A DNA stretch of 64,000 nucleotides. Source: Cyanobacterium sp. HL-69. Lineage in GTDB: Bacteria > Cyanobacteriota > Cyanobacteriia > Cyanobacteriales > Cyanobacteriaceae. How positions within the stretch are numbered: the first letter of the stretch is position 1; every line of letters begins with the position of its first letter. The notes under the pieces were generated by a model, which was not told the origin of the DNA, made no database searches, and saw only the letters and a list, made by a program, of their open reading frames with translations. Shown piece after piece: positions 9,714 to 19,427 of this stretch. The stretch lies in contig CP024912.1 in assembly GCA_002813895.1 (NCBI GenBank), forward strand, positions 2,697,836-2,761,835, written 5' to 3'. The position numbers were made by a program, and so were the translations under genes.

Positions 9714-11102
9714 ATGAGTAACCGTATAATTAATATTTTACGCCAGGGACAACCCCAAGAAAAAGTAAAAATTCAAGGGTGGGTACGCACCAAAAGAGAA
9801 TTAAAAGAATTTACCTTTATAGAAGTCAGTGACGGCTCATCTCTTGCTAATTTGCAGGTAGTTTTAAACCAAGACTTAGACGATTATAATAACATTGTTA
9901 AAAGACTAAGCACAGGGGCATCTTTGTCAGTGGAAGGAGTCTTGGTAGAATCCCCCGCTAAGGGGCAAAGCATAGAGTTACACGCTGACATAGTAACCGT
10001 TTATGGAGAGTGTGACGGAAAAGACTATCCTCTACAAAAAAAACGTCACTCCCTTGAATTTTTGCGTACCATTGCCCATCTTCGGGGGCGTACTAATACC
10101 CTTGGGGCGGTGATGCGGGTGCGTAATGCTTGTGCTAATGCCATCCATCAATTTTTTCAAGAGAAGAGTTTTCTATGGATACATACACCTATTATTACCG
10201 CCAGTGACTGCGAAGGGGCAGGGGAATTATTTACGGTGACTAATTTTAACCTTGATAATATTCCCCGTAACGATAATGGTAAAACTGACTATAAGGAAGA
10301 CTTTTTTGGTAAGAAAGCCTATTTAACGGTTAGTGGGCAACTTGAGGCCGAAATTATGGCCATGTCTTTTGAAAATGTCTATACCTTTGGCCCAACTTTT
10401 CGGGCGGAAAATTCTAATACTTCCCGTCATCTAGCTGAATTTTGGATGGTTGAGCCTGAAATGGCGTTTTGTGATTTGGAAGGGGATCAAAATTTGGCGG
10501 AGGAGTTTTTAAAATATGTTTTCAAATATGTGTTGGATAATTGTCCTGAAGATATGGAGTTTTTTAATCTGCGCATTAATGATACAGTTTTAGCTAATGC
10601 CGATATTATTATTAATAATGAATTTGCACGGGTTACTTATACCGAAGCGGTTAGTTTGTTGTTAAAGTGCGATCGCACTTTTCAATTTCCTGTAGAATGG
10701 GGTATAGATCTACAATCAGAACATGAAAGATATTTGGCCGAGGAATACTTTAAAAAACCCGTCATCGTCACGGACTATCCCAAAGACATCAAAGCGTTTT
10801 ATATGCGCATGAATGAGGATCAAAAAACCGTCGCCGCCATGGACATTTTAGCACCCAATATCGGTGAAATTATCGGAGGCTCCCAAAGGGAAGAAAGATA
10901 TGATCTTTTAGAAGCTAGAATTAAGGAAATGGACATCAATCCCCAAGATTTATGGTGGTACTTAGACTTAAGAAGGTACGGTACTGTACCCCATGCAGGA
11001 TTTGGCTTAGGATTTGAAAGATTAGTACAATTCATGACAGGCATCGACAACATCCGAGATGTAATTCCTTTCCCCCGTACCCCCATGAATGCTGAATTTT
11101 AA
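9714..11102 (+). CDS. asnS: Asparagine-tRNA ligase
   Basis: AsnRS charges tRNA-Asn with asparagine. The 462-residue class II synthetase has an N-terminal OB-fold anticodon-binding domain ([17 protein letters not shown], residues about 15-110) and a catalytic domain. Motif 2 is [21 protein letters not shown] and motif 3 is [12 protein letters not shown]. The absence of an AspRS-type insertion and the asparagine-type NSNTSRHL sequence favour AsnRS over AspRS. A GC-rich hairpin lies just downstream at 11112-11130. Confidence 0.97.
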   Translation: MSNRIINILRQGQPQEKVKIQGWVRTKRELKEFTFIEVSDGSSLANLQVVLNQDLDDYNNIVKRLSTGASLSVEGVLVESPAKGQSIELHADIVTVYGECDGKDYPLQKKRHSLEFLRTIAHLRGRTNTLGAVMRVRNACANAIHQFFQEKSFLWIHTPIITASDCEGAGELFTVTNFNLDNIPRNDNGKTDYKEDFFGKKAYLTVSGQLEAEIMAMSFENVYTFGPTFRAENSNTSRHLAEFWMVEPEMAFCDLEGDQNLAEEFLKYVFKYVLDNCPEDMEFFNLRINDTVLANADIIINNEFARVTYTEAVSLLLKCDRTFQFPVEWGIDLQSEHERYLAEEYFKKPVIVTDYPKDIKAFYMRMNEDQKTVAAMDILAPNIGEIIGGSQREERYDLLEARIKEMDINPQDLWWYLDLRRYGTVPHAGFGLGFERLVQFMTGIDNIRDVIPFPRTPMNAEF

Positions 11103-11111
11103 GACAAAAAA

Positions 11112-11130
11112 TATCCCCTCTCCTCTAGGG
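11112..11130 (+). terminator. GC-rich hairpin after asnS
   Basis: CCTCTCC-TCTA-GGGGAGG-type pairing gives a stem of about seven base pairs just after the asnS stop. There is no T-run behind it (GAATTAGGGG follows), so it is a weak terminator candidate or one of the genome's dispersed C/G-rich repeats. Confidence 0.35.
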
Positions 11131-11221
11131 GAGGAATTAGGGGCAAAATAATTAAGAATTAGAGTTTAAATATGTCTGTGTTACTGTGGATTAATTATCA
11201 AAAAAATACCTAATATTGATT

Positions 11222-11560
11222 CTAAAAGACGAGTTGGCTAATTGTAGCCGATACAATTGAGACAATTACGGAACCAAATAAAGCATTTAGAAATCCTCCT
11301 ACTCTGAAGCCTGGGGTAAAGTAGCCCACCAAAGAAAAACAAATGGCATTTACTACTAACAGAAATAAACCCAGAGTAACGATGGTTATGGGGAAAGTAA
11401 AAAAGACTAAAATAGGTTTAATGATCCCATTTACCAAGCCTAGTACAAAAGCTCCAATAAATGCCGCCCCTGCACTTTCCATGATGATGCCTGGTATAAT
11501 CACGGATGCTATGTACATAGACACCGCTGTGATGGATAGGGTAATAATGAATTCTACCAT
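11222..11560 (-). CDS. Phage-holin-family (PF04020-type) small membrane protein
   Basis: A 112-residue, very hydrophobic protein with four predicted membrane segments. It carries the family signature LVNGIIKPILVFFTFPITIVTLGLF, here split over segments two and three. The family is named after mycobacterial-type four-TM holins but is widespread in bacterial chromosomes without phages, and its role is unsettled. No phage genes are nearby, so I read it as an ordinary membrane protein. It is convergent with asnS. Confidence 0.85.
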   Translation of the reverse strand: MVEFIITLSITAVSMYIASVIIPGIIMESAGAAFIGAFVLGLVNGIIKPILVFFTFPITIVTLGLFLLVVNAICFSLVGYFTPGFRVGGFLNALFGSVIVSIVSATISQLVF

Positions 11561-11640
11561 AGTTAATTTGTAGTTAGATTTATCGTGTTTTGATTATAAT
11601 CAATTTGATTTTTTCTTGACATTTTTTTCAGTATCATTTC

Positions 11641-12319
<679 letters not shown>

Positions 12320-12384
12320 ATAATATTTACCTTTTCATTATCCAATTTTTCTTTATTAGCAAAATTGCTATGCCCCATTTAATT

Positions 12385-13581
12385 TTATGTTTTTTCTGAG
12401 GCTTTTTTAAATCTTTCTTTTGCTTCTTGAAAAGCATTTTGCATTACTTTTTTAATCTTATCGGGATCAGGTTTTTTGCCCCCCACAACATCTCCAAAAT
12501 AAGCACAAGCCCCCTCCCCCAATCCCCAAGTATAGGCGGCTGCCCATGAGGCAGCGATGACACTACCAAAACCTGGTATAAACTTGATTAATTCTCTACC
12601 TATAGCTTGGGCTAAAAATCCCCCTGCGATCGCACTTACTATTCCTCCCGCCTGAGAAACGCTAATATTTTGACCATATAATTTACCTAGAAGCCCCACC
12701 ATAGAAACCTCTAGGGCAGTCAATACAGGCATTGTCGCAAAAGGTAAAGGCACCGCTGCCACAGTACCAGCAATGATAGAAAAAGAGAGAATATAACGCC
12801 TTGCCACTTCCTTATAAATGTTCCCTAACTGTGAACCTGCTTTTTCATCCAACAGTTGATAAATAGTCTTGGATTCCGCCTCTGGCAATAGTTGAGCAAG
12901 GTTATCTACCATGGCATCTAAACCATAAAAAACAGGATTATAACCATCCTCCTCTAGGGTAAAATCAATTAAAACTCCTCGATCATATAAACCTAAAAAA
13001 CTATTCTTAATCTCATTAAAAGCCCTTACAATATCAGGTAAATTCGGAGGATAAGAGGGATGATTTTCCATGGCCATGGGGTACAATTCATGGGTTGAAG
13101 TTACTGTCAATAAGCAAGGAATTTGAGGGTATTTTTTTCGTAAATTTACCGCCACTTCTTTAAGACTATCGGTGGCAAAATCATTAATTTTTACCGTTAA
13201 AATAATAATCCTCGCCTTGCCTGTTTCCTTATCTAATTCTTGGCTTAATTCCTCAATAATTGCCTCAGTATTTTTTTCCACATCCCCCAAACCCACAGTA
13301 TCCGTAAAAATCAGGAGGGGTAAATCTTCCGAAGGATAAGCATACCTTTCCGTATATTGAGTATGGGGGCGAAAACCTTGCCCAACAATTTCTGCCCCTA
13401 CCCCCGTTAATCCCCTGACAATGGAGCTTTTTCCTGCTTGGGGTTTGCCAATTAAAAGGGCTTCAGTGGTGGGAAGTTGCGATCGCACTGACTCTAAAAT
13501 TTCCGCCACCTGAGTTTCATCTACACGGAATAGGTTAACGGTTTTATGGGCGATACGTTTTATTGGTCGAAATTTCATCAA
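12385..13581 (-). CDS. GTPase with C-terminal DUF697 membrane-type domain
   Basis: A 398-residue protein. The N-terminal part is a GTPase domain with the P-loop GKPQAGKSSIV (near residue 42), switch motif FTDTVGLGDVE (DxxG) and a TVTSTHE segment near the G4 position. The C-terminal region (about 265-370) is hydrophobic and glycine/alanine-rich with IAGTVAAVPLPFATMPVL, matching DUF697 proteins of the YcjF type. It is probably a membrane-associated GTPase; its cellular role is unknown. A second in-frame ATG one codon downstream is equally possible as start. Confidence 0.82.
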   Translation of the reverse strand: MMKFRPIKRIAHKTVNLFRVDETQVAEILESVRSQLPTTEALLIGKPQAGKSSIVRGLTGVGAEIVGQGFRPHTQYTERYAYPSEDLPLLIFTDTVGLGDVEKNTEAIIEELSQELDKETGKARIIILTVKINDFATDSLKEVAVNLRKKYPQIPCLLTVTSTHELYPMAMENHPSYPPNLPDIVRAFNEIKNSFLGLYDRGVLIDFTLEEDGYNPVFYGLDAMVDNLAQLLPEAESKTIYQLLDEKAGSQLGNIYKEVARRYILSFSIIAGTVAAVPLPFATMPVLTALEVSMVGLLGKLYGQNISVSQAGGIVSAIAGGFLAQAIGRELIKFIPGFGSVIAASWAAAYTWGLGEGACAYFGDVVGGKKPDPDKIKKVMQNAFQEAKERFKKASEKT

Positions 13582-13915
13582 TTATTTATTATGTATTATT
13601 ATTTATGAATTTATTATCAATTATCCAGACTCTAAACTGTGATATGATAATTGTGTGAGTTTAAGTAAAATTACATAAAAAGCAAAACAATAGACAAAAA
13701 AAGCTATACAATACCATTAAGGAAAAAGCGAAAATTAACTTTTTCTATATAAGCAATTGCTTTGAGCATCCTAAAAGATTATCATGTTACCAAAAACATC
13801 TCACCCTCTTCATCCTTTAAAACCCATTCTAAGAAGTGATAGCCTCGAGTGTCCCTGAGACAACCAAAAACTTCTACCTTCCACTGCTCAATCAATTATC
13901 GGGAGATATAAAGAC
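13582..13915. other. Intergenic stretch between DUF697 GTPase and RsbW-like kinase genes
   Basis: Divergent spacer of 334 bases, AT-rich, with no supported gene. A TATATAA segment near 13747 and a GGGAG Shine-Dalgarno sequence at 13900-13904, 11 bases before the next ATG, are the only signals I can point to. A 24-codon frame from 13784 has no distinguishing features and is not called. Confidence 0.4.
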
Positions 13916-14368
13916 ATGATTTCCATGACAATACCCCTTCACACCGGGAAATGGCAAACCGTAAGTTTTCCTTCAACCCTCTATCTTTGTCCTGTTTTAG
14001 ATTTATTATTAACAAAAATACCTAAAGAATTACACCCAGAAATTAGATTAGGTTTACAAGAAGCCCTAGTTAATGCGGCAAAACATGGCAATGGTTTGGA
14101 TCCTAGTAAGCCTGTGGTGGTAAAATTTGCTTATAAAAAGGGCGAGTATTCATGGTTAATTTGCAATCAAGGTACGGGTTTTTGCAAGTGTGAATGTTAT
14201 AGCAAAAGTGATAAATTTCCCCCCGAAGAATCAGAAAATGGTCGAGGGTTGTGTATGTTACACCACATTTTTGATCGAGTTTTATGGAATAAACAGGGTA
14301 CTCAAGTGAAACTGTGTAAACAAGTCCATCACCACTTTTTTCCCCGTAAAGCCGTTACAGCTTTTTAG
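13916..14368 (+). CDS. Anti-sigma-factor-type serine kinase (RsbW-like HATPase)
   Basis: A 150-residue stand-alone histidine-kinase-like ATPase domain of the RsbW/SpoIIAB class. The N-box is EIRLGLQEALVNAAKHGN and a glycine box is ENGRGLCMLHHIFDRV. In other bacteria such proteins bind a sigma factor or phosphorylate an anti-sigma antagonist. Here no antagonist or phosphatase gene is adjacent, so the partner is unknown. An insertion with four cysteines or nearby polar residues (FCKCECYSK) sits between the two ATP motifs and is unusual. The start could also be the ATG three codons later. Confidence 0.8.
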   Translation: MISMTIPLHTGKWQTVSFPSTLYLCPVLDLLLTKIPKELHPEIRLGLQEALVNAAKHGNGLDPSKPVVVKFAYKKGEYSWLICNQGTGFCKCECYSKSDKFPPEESENGRGLCMLHHIFDRVLWNKQGTQVKLCKQVHHHFFPRKAVTAF

Positions 14369-14385
14369 GGGATTTTTTTTGAGCC

Positions 14386-14664
14386 TTAAGATTGCTTATG
14401 ATTGCCATGGGTTGGGCAAGGTAGGGGGTTGATGGTTTTATTTAACCATCCTTGGGCTTGATTAACTCTTGCGAGGGCTTCTTCTGGTTGATTATTCAAC
14501 AAAAAGACAAGACTAGAGGCTAGTTGTTGCCCTGCTTGGGCTTTACGATTATTTTTTTGTTTATGCCAATCATAAGAGCTAATGGTCATTTTTTCAGCTA
14601 ATAGTTGGGCTAATTCGAGGGTAGTTAGTTCCGAAATAGTTTTTGTTTCTGATGAGATAGTCAT
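14386..14664 (-). CDS. Cyanobacterial conserved small protein (DUF6439-like)
   Basis: A 92-residue helical protein: ELTTLELAQLLAEKM, SYDWHKQKNNRKAQAGQQLASSLVFLL, QPEEALARVNQAQGWL and the ending PCPTHG. The pattern fits a small cyanobacterial family that I associate with DUF6439; this is recall, not a search. The frame extends three codons further to a TTG, but the ATG at 14664 is the likelier start. It is convergent with the RsbW-like gene, 18 bases apart, and divergent from the next gene. Confidence 0.65.
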   Translation of the reverse strand: MTISSETKTISELTTLELAQLLAEKMTISSYDWHKQKNNRKAQAGQQLASSLVFLLNNQPEEALARVNQAQGWLNKTINPLPCPTHGNHKQS

Positions 14665-14703
14665 GTTGTACAATTTAATGGATCGTTTACTTTTTATTTT
14701 AGA

Positions 14704-15066
14704 ATGTCTGAGCGTGAAAACTCTTCCCCCGATAATGATGATTTTGATTTAGGTGGTGCTATTTTTGAGCTTGAAAGTGCGATCGCCCAGCTAAAACAGC
14801 GTTACAATCAGGTAGAAAAAGATCAAATCCGTCAAAAAGTATTAGAAGAAGAAAAAAAAGAACTGGAGAAACAACTTAAAAGAAATTCCCAAGATTCCAT
14901 TAAAACCGAAATAAACCTAATCAACCAACAACTAGAAGAAATAGAAGTAAGACTAGAAAGTCAGTTGTTCAAATGGAGTAGTCTAAACGAACCCTTTTGG
15001 CAAATAGTGAGATTTGGGGGTTTCGGAATCATTATCGGCTGGATTCTCAAAAGCCTCAGCACCTAA
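14704..15066 (+). CDS. Coiled-coil protein with C-terminal membrane anchor
   Basis: A 120-residue protein: an acidic N-terminus, a long charged coiled coil from about residue 22 to 88 (ELESAIAQLKQRYNQVE; EEEKKELEKQLKR), then a single hydrophobic segment near the end (FGGFGIIIGWILKSL) that could act as a tail anchor. I recognise no named family. It lies just upstream of tRNA-His, which is on the opposite strand. Confidence 0.65.
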   Translation: MSERENSSPDNDDFDLGGAIFELESAIAQLKQRYNQVEKDQIRQKVLEEEKKELEKQLKRNSQDSIKTEINLINQQLEEIEVRLESQLFKWSSLNEPFWQIVRFGGFGIIIGWILKSLST

Positions 15067-15171
15067 CCCATGGATAAAACACTCGGTTAAATATCTTGTT
15101 AATAAAAATATTTAACCACCAAATAATAAAAATGATATAATAATTGTCAAAGACAACATCATACTTGAAAG

Positions 15172-15245
15172 GGCGAACGATGGGACTCGAACCCACGAAT
15201 GGCGGAACCACAATCCACTGCCTTAACCACTTGGCTACGCTCGCC
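15172..15245 (-). tRNA. tRNA-His (anticodon GTG)
   Basis: The complement strand folds as a full cloverleaf. The acceptor stem is GCGAGCG against CGTTCGC, with the histidine-specific extra G at -1 (15245) facing discriminator C73 (15172). The D-arm is TAGCCAAGTGGTTAAGGC, the anticodon loop ATTGTGGTT with GTG, and the T-arm GTGGGTTCGAGTCCCAT. The extra G-1 is encoded in the DNA, as usual in bacteria. The CCA end is not encoded. Confidence 0.95.
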
Positions 15246-15314
15246 ACGTCATTACGATTATTAATTATAACATAAAAGTATTAAAATAGTCTAGGTAATC
15301 TGCGGATTTTTTTT

Positions 15315-15716
15315 ATGAACCCTTTTGCACCATCAAAAAGTCTCTCGTTGTCCACCATTGCCATTGTCAGCGGCACAACGTTGGCGATATTTGGGGGTAT
15401 CTTAATGTTTACAAACCCCAATCAGAAACAATATGAAGAATTCGCTGAAGAAAAACTATCTCTCTATGCCAAGGAAAATCTTTGTCAGGCAGGGGCTTCT
15501 GGATTAGACCAAGTGGTCAAAAGCCAAGTATGCCATATGATGGTAGAAGCGGGTAAAGGTCAAATTCCGAGGGTGGTAAGAGAAACTACCCAGAAAAGAG
15601 ATTATATGGTGTTAAGCATTTACGAAACAAATCTTTATCTTTATAAATTCAGAACCATTGGAGTTTTCAACAATTTTTATGTCCTAGACGTGAATCAGTT
15701 GTATGATCAAAATTAA
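15315..15716 (+). CDS. DUF4359 family protein
   Basis: A 133-residue protein with one N-terminal membrane segment (TIAIVSGTTLAIFGGILMF) followed by TNPNQKQYEEFAEEKL, then two cysteines (LCQAG, QVCHMM) and a beta-rich end (RDYMVLSIYETNLY, FRTIGVFNNFYVL). This layout matches DUF4359, a cyanobacterial family of unknown function probably facing the periplasm. ATG start. It is followed 32 bases later by the cupin gene on the same strand. Confidence 0.8.
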   Translation: MNPFAPSKSLSLSTIAIVSGTTLAIFGGILMFTNPNQKQYEEFAEEKLSLYAKENLCQAGASGLDQVVKSQVCHMMVEAGKGQIPRVVRETTQKRDYMVLSIYETNLYLYKFRTIGVFNNFYVLDVNQLYDQN

Positions 15717-15748
15717 TAATTGATCTGCTTAATTTTTGATAATCAGCC

Positions 15749-16129
15749 ATGACAGAAACCACTAATCGAGATCAAGAAGCCCAAGAATCAGAATATACCC
15801 GTAACCCTCCTTGGGGTACTGTTACTCTCTTGGAAGAAGGCCCTTATTACCGTATCAATCGTATTATAGTCAAACCAGGTCATCATATCAGTACCCAAAT
15901 GCACTATCATCGCAGTGAGCATTGGGTGGTGGTGGCGGGTACTGCCAAGGTTATTTTTAATGGGGAGCAAAGACTATTGTTACCGAAGCAGTCAACCTAT
16001 GTACCCATGAATATCCGTCACCGAGTGGAAAATCCGGGGGTGATTCCTCTGGTGATGATTGAGATTCAAAATGGAGAATATTTAGGAGATGATGATATTA
16101 TTCGTTTTGATGATGCTGAAAGAAATTGA
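15749..16129 (+). CDS. Cupin-domain protein (mannose-6-phosphate isomerase type II-like)
   Basis: A 126-residue single cupin: WGTVTLLEEGPYYRINRI, the metal-binding motif HHISTQMHYHRSEHWVVVAGTA and the second motif around YVPMNIRHRVENPG. It resembles the C-terminal isomerase half of bifunctional mannose-1-phosphate guanylyltransferase/mannose-6-phosphate isomerase, but without the nucleotidyltransferase half. Such lone domains are common in cyanobacteria and may interconvert mannose-6-P and fructose-6-P. Probably co-transcribed with the DUF4359 gene. Confidence 0.85.
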   Translation: MTETTNRDQEAQESEYTRNPPWGTVTLLEEGPYYRINRIIVKPGHHISTQMHYHRSEHWVVVAGTAKVIFNGEQRLLLPKQSTYVPMNIRHRVENPGVIPLVMIEIQNGEYLGDDDIIRFDDAERN

Positions 16130-16221
16130 TAATATTAGGTGAAAAAGTGGAGTAATTAGGGCAAAGAAAAGAGAATAGTTAAATATTTCTAGTTAGAACG
16201 TTTCCACCAATCATTTTAGGC

Positions 16222-16239
16222 AAGGGGTTTAAACCCCTT
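16222..16239. repeat. Perfect palindrome AAGGGGTTT-AAACCCCTT
   Basis: An 18-base perfect palindrome in the spacer between the cupin gene and clpB, which converge here. Followed on the + strand by CTTACTCTTTT, it could act as a terminator for the cupin transcript. It also resembles the palindrome at 4555-4574. Confidence 0.45.
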
Positions 16240-16287
16240 CTTACTCTTTTGCCGAATAATGAATAATTAGTCCTCAGTGGTTAAAAA

Positions 16288-18882
16288 TTATGATGTAAGG
16301 GCTAATCTTTCATCCTCTACTGTGACATTGATGGTGTTTCCGTCCTTAAATTCTCCTTTTAAGATGGCCTTGGCGATCGCAGTTTCAAGGTATCTTTGTA
16401 CTGCCCTTTTAAGGGGACGAGCACCATATACAGGATCATAACCAATGTCAGCAAGGAAATCGAGAGCCTCATCAGTGATATTTAAAGACAACTTTTGCTC
16501 CGCCAATCGCTCCTCAAGGCGGTTAACCTGTAACTTGACGATATAGCGTAACTGGGATTTTTGGAGACTGTGGAAAATAATAATCTCATCAATACGGTTG
16601 AGAAACTCAGGACGGAAGCTATCTCGCATAGTATCCATAACCCTTGTGCGCATGGTTTCGTATTGGGCATCATCCCCAGCCAAATCAAGAATATACTGAG
16701 AACCGATATTACTGGTCATGATGATGATAGTATTTTTAAAATCCACCGTACGCCCTTGGGAATCCGTTAAGCGTCCATCATCCAAAATCTGTAACATCAC
16801 ATTAAACACATCGGGATGGGCTTTTTCAATCTCATCAAAAAGTACCACAGAATAAGGACGACGGCGAATGGCTTCCGTGAGTTGCCCCCCTTGCTCATAA
16901 CCTACATACCCTGGAGGCGCCCCCATGAGACGGGATACCGTGTGTTTTTCCATATATTCTGACATATCAATACGTACGATGGCATCTTCGGTGTCAAACA
17001 AAATCTGGGCAAGGGCTTTTGCTAACTCTGTTTTACCCACCCCTGTGGGGCCGAGAAAGATAAAACTAGCGGTGGGACGATTGGGATCTGCTAACCCTGC
17101 TCGAGAACGCTGTATGGCATCAGAGACAGCGGTTACAGCCTCTTCTTGACCCACTACCCTTTCATGGAGTTGATCTTCAAGATGCAATAATTTTGCCTTC
17201 TCCGATTCTACTAATTTACTAATAGGAATACCCGACCATTTCGAGATAATTTCCGCAATGTCCGACTCTTGCACCTCCTCCCGTAACAAGGATTTACCGC
17301 TGGTTTGCTTTTCTGCCAAGAGAGCTTCTTTTTCTTTTACCTCTTTTTGTACATCCGCTAACTTCCCATAACGTAATTCCGCCGCTTTATTATAGTCATA
17401 ATTTCTTTCAGCCTGTTGAATTTCCACGTTAATTTTTTCAAGGGATTCGCGCAGGGTACGAATTTTATCAATGATTTCTTTTTCACTCTGCCACTGGGCA
17501 TTAAAAGTGCTTTGTTTTTCTTTTAAATTTGCCAATTCTTGCTCTAATTTTTCCCTCCTTTCAATAGATGCTAAATCCTCCTCCTTTTTCAGGGATAAAC
17601 GCTCCATTTCTAGCTGTAAAATTTTGCGATCAATTTCATCTAATTCGTCTGGTTTTGAGGTAATTTCCATCTTTAATTTAGCCGCCGATTCATCCACTAA
17701 ATCAATAGCTTTGTCAGGTAAAAAGCGATCGCTAATATACCTATCCGAAAGCATCGCCGCCGCCACCAAAGCACCATCGGCAATTTTTACCCCGTGATGG
17801 ACTTCGTAACGCTCTTTTAAACCCCGTAAAATAGATACAGTATCAATAACATTAGGTTCGCCCACAAATACCGATTGAAAACGTCTTTCTAGCGCCGCAT
17901 CCTTTTCGATATACTTGCGGTATTCATCGAGGGTAGTGGCCCCAATACAACGCAATTCTCCCCTCGCTAACATGGGTTTGAGGAGGTTTCCTGCATCCAT
18001 GGCGCCTTGGGTTGCCCCCGCACCGACAACGGTATGGATTTCGTCGATAAAGAGGATAATATTACCCTCGGACTCAGTGACTTCTTTTAAGACGGCTTTG
18101 AGTCTTTCTTCAAATTCCCCCCGATATTTTGCCCCCGCAATGAGCGCCCCCATATCCAAGCCGATGAGGGTACGGTCTAATAATGATTCTGGGACATCAC
18201 GGTTAATGATACGTTGGGCAAGTCCTTCCACAATGGCAGTTTTACCCACCCCCGGTTCACCGATTAACACGGGATTATTTTTGGTACGGCGGGAGAGTAT
18301 TTGAATAGTACGGCGTACTTCATCATCACGACCAATGACGGGATCGAGCTTTCCTTTTCTGGCTAATTCGGTTAAATCTCTACCATATTTTTGCAAAGAT
18401 TCATATTTTCCTTCGGGGTTTTGATCTGTCACTTGTTGAGTTCCTCTTATTTCTTTAATAATAGTTTTTAGTTTGTTTTCATTGAGGTCAAATTCTTTTA
18501 ATAAATTCTTCCCAAAACGGTCATCTTTTGCATAGGAAAGGATAATATGTTCTATGGAGATAAAATCATCTTTAAATTCTTTGCGATAGTTTTCGGCTTG
18601 GTCTAAAAGACGATCTAATCCTTTACCTAAATAGACTGATTCTCCAATATTTTTTACTTTAGGTTGATTGGCAATAAATTGCTCTGTTTTTTCTAACAAA
18701 CGATTAACATTAGCATCAGTTTTGTTAAAGATGCTTACGGCTAGTCCTTTTTGTTCTAATAATGCTTTTAATAAATGTTCGGTTTCAATCTGTTGATGGT
18801 TGTTTTCCTTGGCTATATCTGGGGTACGGGCGATCGCACTCCAAGCCTTCTCCGTAAATTGTTGGGGGTTATTTGGTTGCAT
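16288..18882 (-). CDS. clpB: ATP-dependent disaggregase ClpB
   Basis: ClpB is a hexameric AAA+ chaperone that pulls proteins out of aggregates together with DnaK. The 864 residues show the N-terminal Clp repeat domain (1-145, [21 protein letters not shown]), nucleotide-binding domain 1 with Walker A GEPGVGKT (near 203), the coiled-coil middle domain (about 400-520) that separates ClpB from ClpA/C, and domain 2 with GPTGVGKT (near 605) and the Walker [10 protein letters not shown]. No ClpP-binding loop is evident. Length is normal for the family. ATG start at 18882. Confidence 0.97.
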   Translation of the reverse strand: MQPNNPQQFTEKAWSAIARTPDIAKENNHQQIETEHLLKALLEQKGLAVSIFNKTDANVNRLLEKTEQFIANQPKVKNIGESVYLGKGLDRLLDQAENYRKEFKDDFISIEHIILSYAKDDRFGKNLLKEFDLNENKLKTIIKEIRGTQQVTDQNPEGKYESLQKYGRDLTELARKGKLDPVIGRDDEVRRTIQILSRRTKNNPVLIGEPGVGKTAIVEGLAQRIINRDVPESLLDRTLIGLDMGALIAGAKYRGEFEERLKAVLKEVTESEGNIILFIDEIHTVVGAGATQGAMDAGNLLKPMLARGELRCIGATTLDEYRKYIEKDAALERRFQSVFVGEPNVIDTVSILRGLKERYEVHHGVKIADGALVAAAMLSDRYISDRFLPDKAIDLVDESAAKLKMEITSKPDELDEIDRKILQLEMERLSLKKEEDLASIERREKLEQELANLKEKQSTFNAQWQSEKEIIDKIRTLRESLEKINVEIQQAERNYDYNKAAELRYGKLADVQKEVKEKEALLAEKQTSGKSLLREEVQESDIAEIISKWSGIPISKLVESEKAKLLHLEDQLHERVVGQEEAVTAVSDAIQRSRAGLADPNRPTASFIFLGPTGVGKTELAKALAQILFDTEDAIVRIDMSEYMEKHTVSRLMGAPPGYVGYEQGGQLTEAIRRRPYSVVLFDEIEKAHPDVFNVMLQILDDGRLTDSQGRTVDFKNTIIIMTSNIGSQYILDLAGDDAQYETMRTRVMDTMRDSFRPEFLNRIDEIIIFHSLQKSQLRYIVKLQVNRLEERLAEQKLSLNITDEALDFLADIGYDPVYGARPLKRAVQRYLETAIAKAILKGEFKDGNTINVTVEDERLALTS

Positions 18883-19047
18883 TTTCTCTATAAAAAATTA
18901 AATATAAATAAATCCTTAATTTAATTTTACTGGCACGAATAAACTAATAGAGGACGGAATACCCTACATAAATAATAGGGAATGGAGAATTGATAATGAA
19001 TAATTGCAGTACATTACAATGGGATTGGGATTCACTTTAAAGAGAAC

Positions 19048-19321
19048 ATGAAAGACATAAAAACCATCTTCACAGGTTTAGGAAAAAAAGTTTTATGGAT
19101 TGTAAATCCTATTGAATATATGCGTCAGGCAGTGATAAAATCCCCCGACATTTTTATGAGTAAACCAGCAGGATTTCGTCAACCATTGGTTTTTATCAAT
19201 CATCCCCAAAGCATTCAACAGCTATTGACTAACGATAGAAAGACATTTTTTGCAGGGGGGGGAATTAAATTCCCTTTTAAGTCCCATTGTGGGCAATTCT
19301 TCTCTTCTTTCCCTTGAATGA
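19048..19321 (+). pseudogene. Cytochrome P450 N-terminal remnant with a frameshift
   Basis: The first 70 codons read like the start of a cyanobacterial P450 (PLVFINHPQSIQQLLTNDRKTFF). At a run of eight G (19255-19262) the frame then goes wrong. Dropping one G restores GGELNSLLSPIVGNSSLLSLE, the expected continuation of a P450 helix B region, up to a TGA at 19319-19321. The heme-binding cysteine region and more than 300 further residues are missing before sqdX starts at 19428. I therefore read this as a truncated, frameshifted pseudogene. The P450 match is by recall of family sequence. Confidence 0.72.
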
Positions 19322-19427
19322 TCTATAAAAAGGGAAAAATAGATAATTAATAATTTTATTGATTTATGCAAAATCTACGATATAGTAATGAGTTAAATTA
19401 ACGATCTATGAATTAATCCTTTTTTTT

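Noticed and set aside
11222-11560. Prophage suggested by the holin-like protein
   Set aside because: No other phage genes are near, and this family is common as an ordinary chromosomal membrane protein.
13784-13858. A 24-codon small gene in the spacer before the RsbW-like gene
   Set aside because: There is no ribosome site at a good distance, no membrane or known small-protein pattern, and no way to support it.
15056-15247. A 63-codon frame on the minus strand over the tRNA-His locus
   Set aside because: It lies across the tRNA gene, which folds perfectly, and its translation has no protein-like features.
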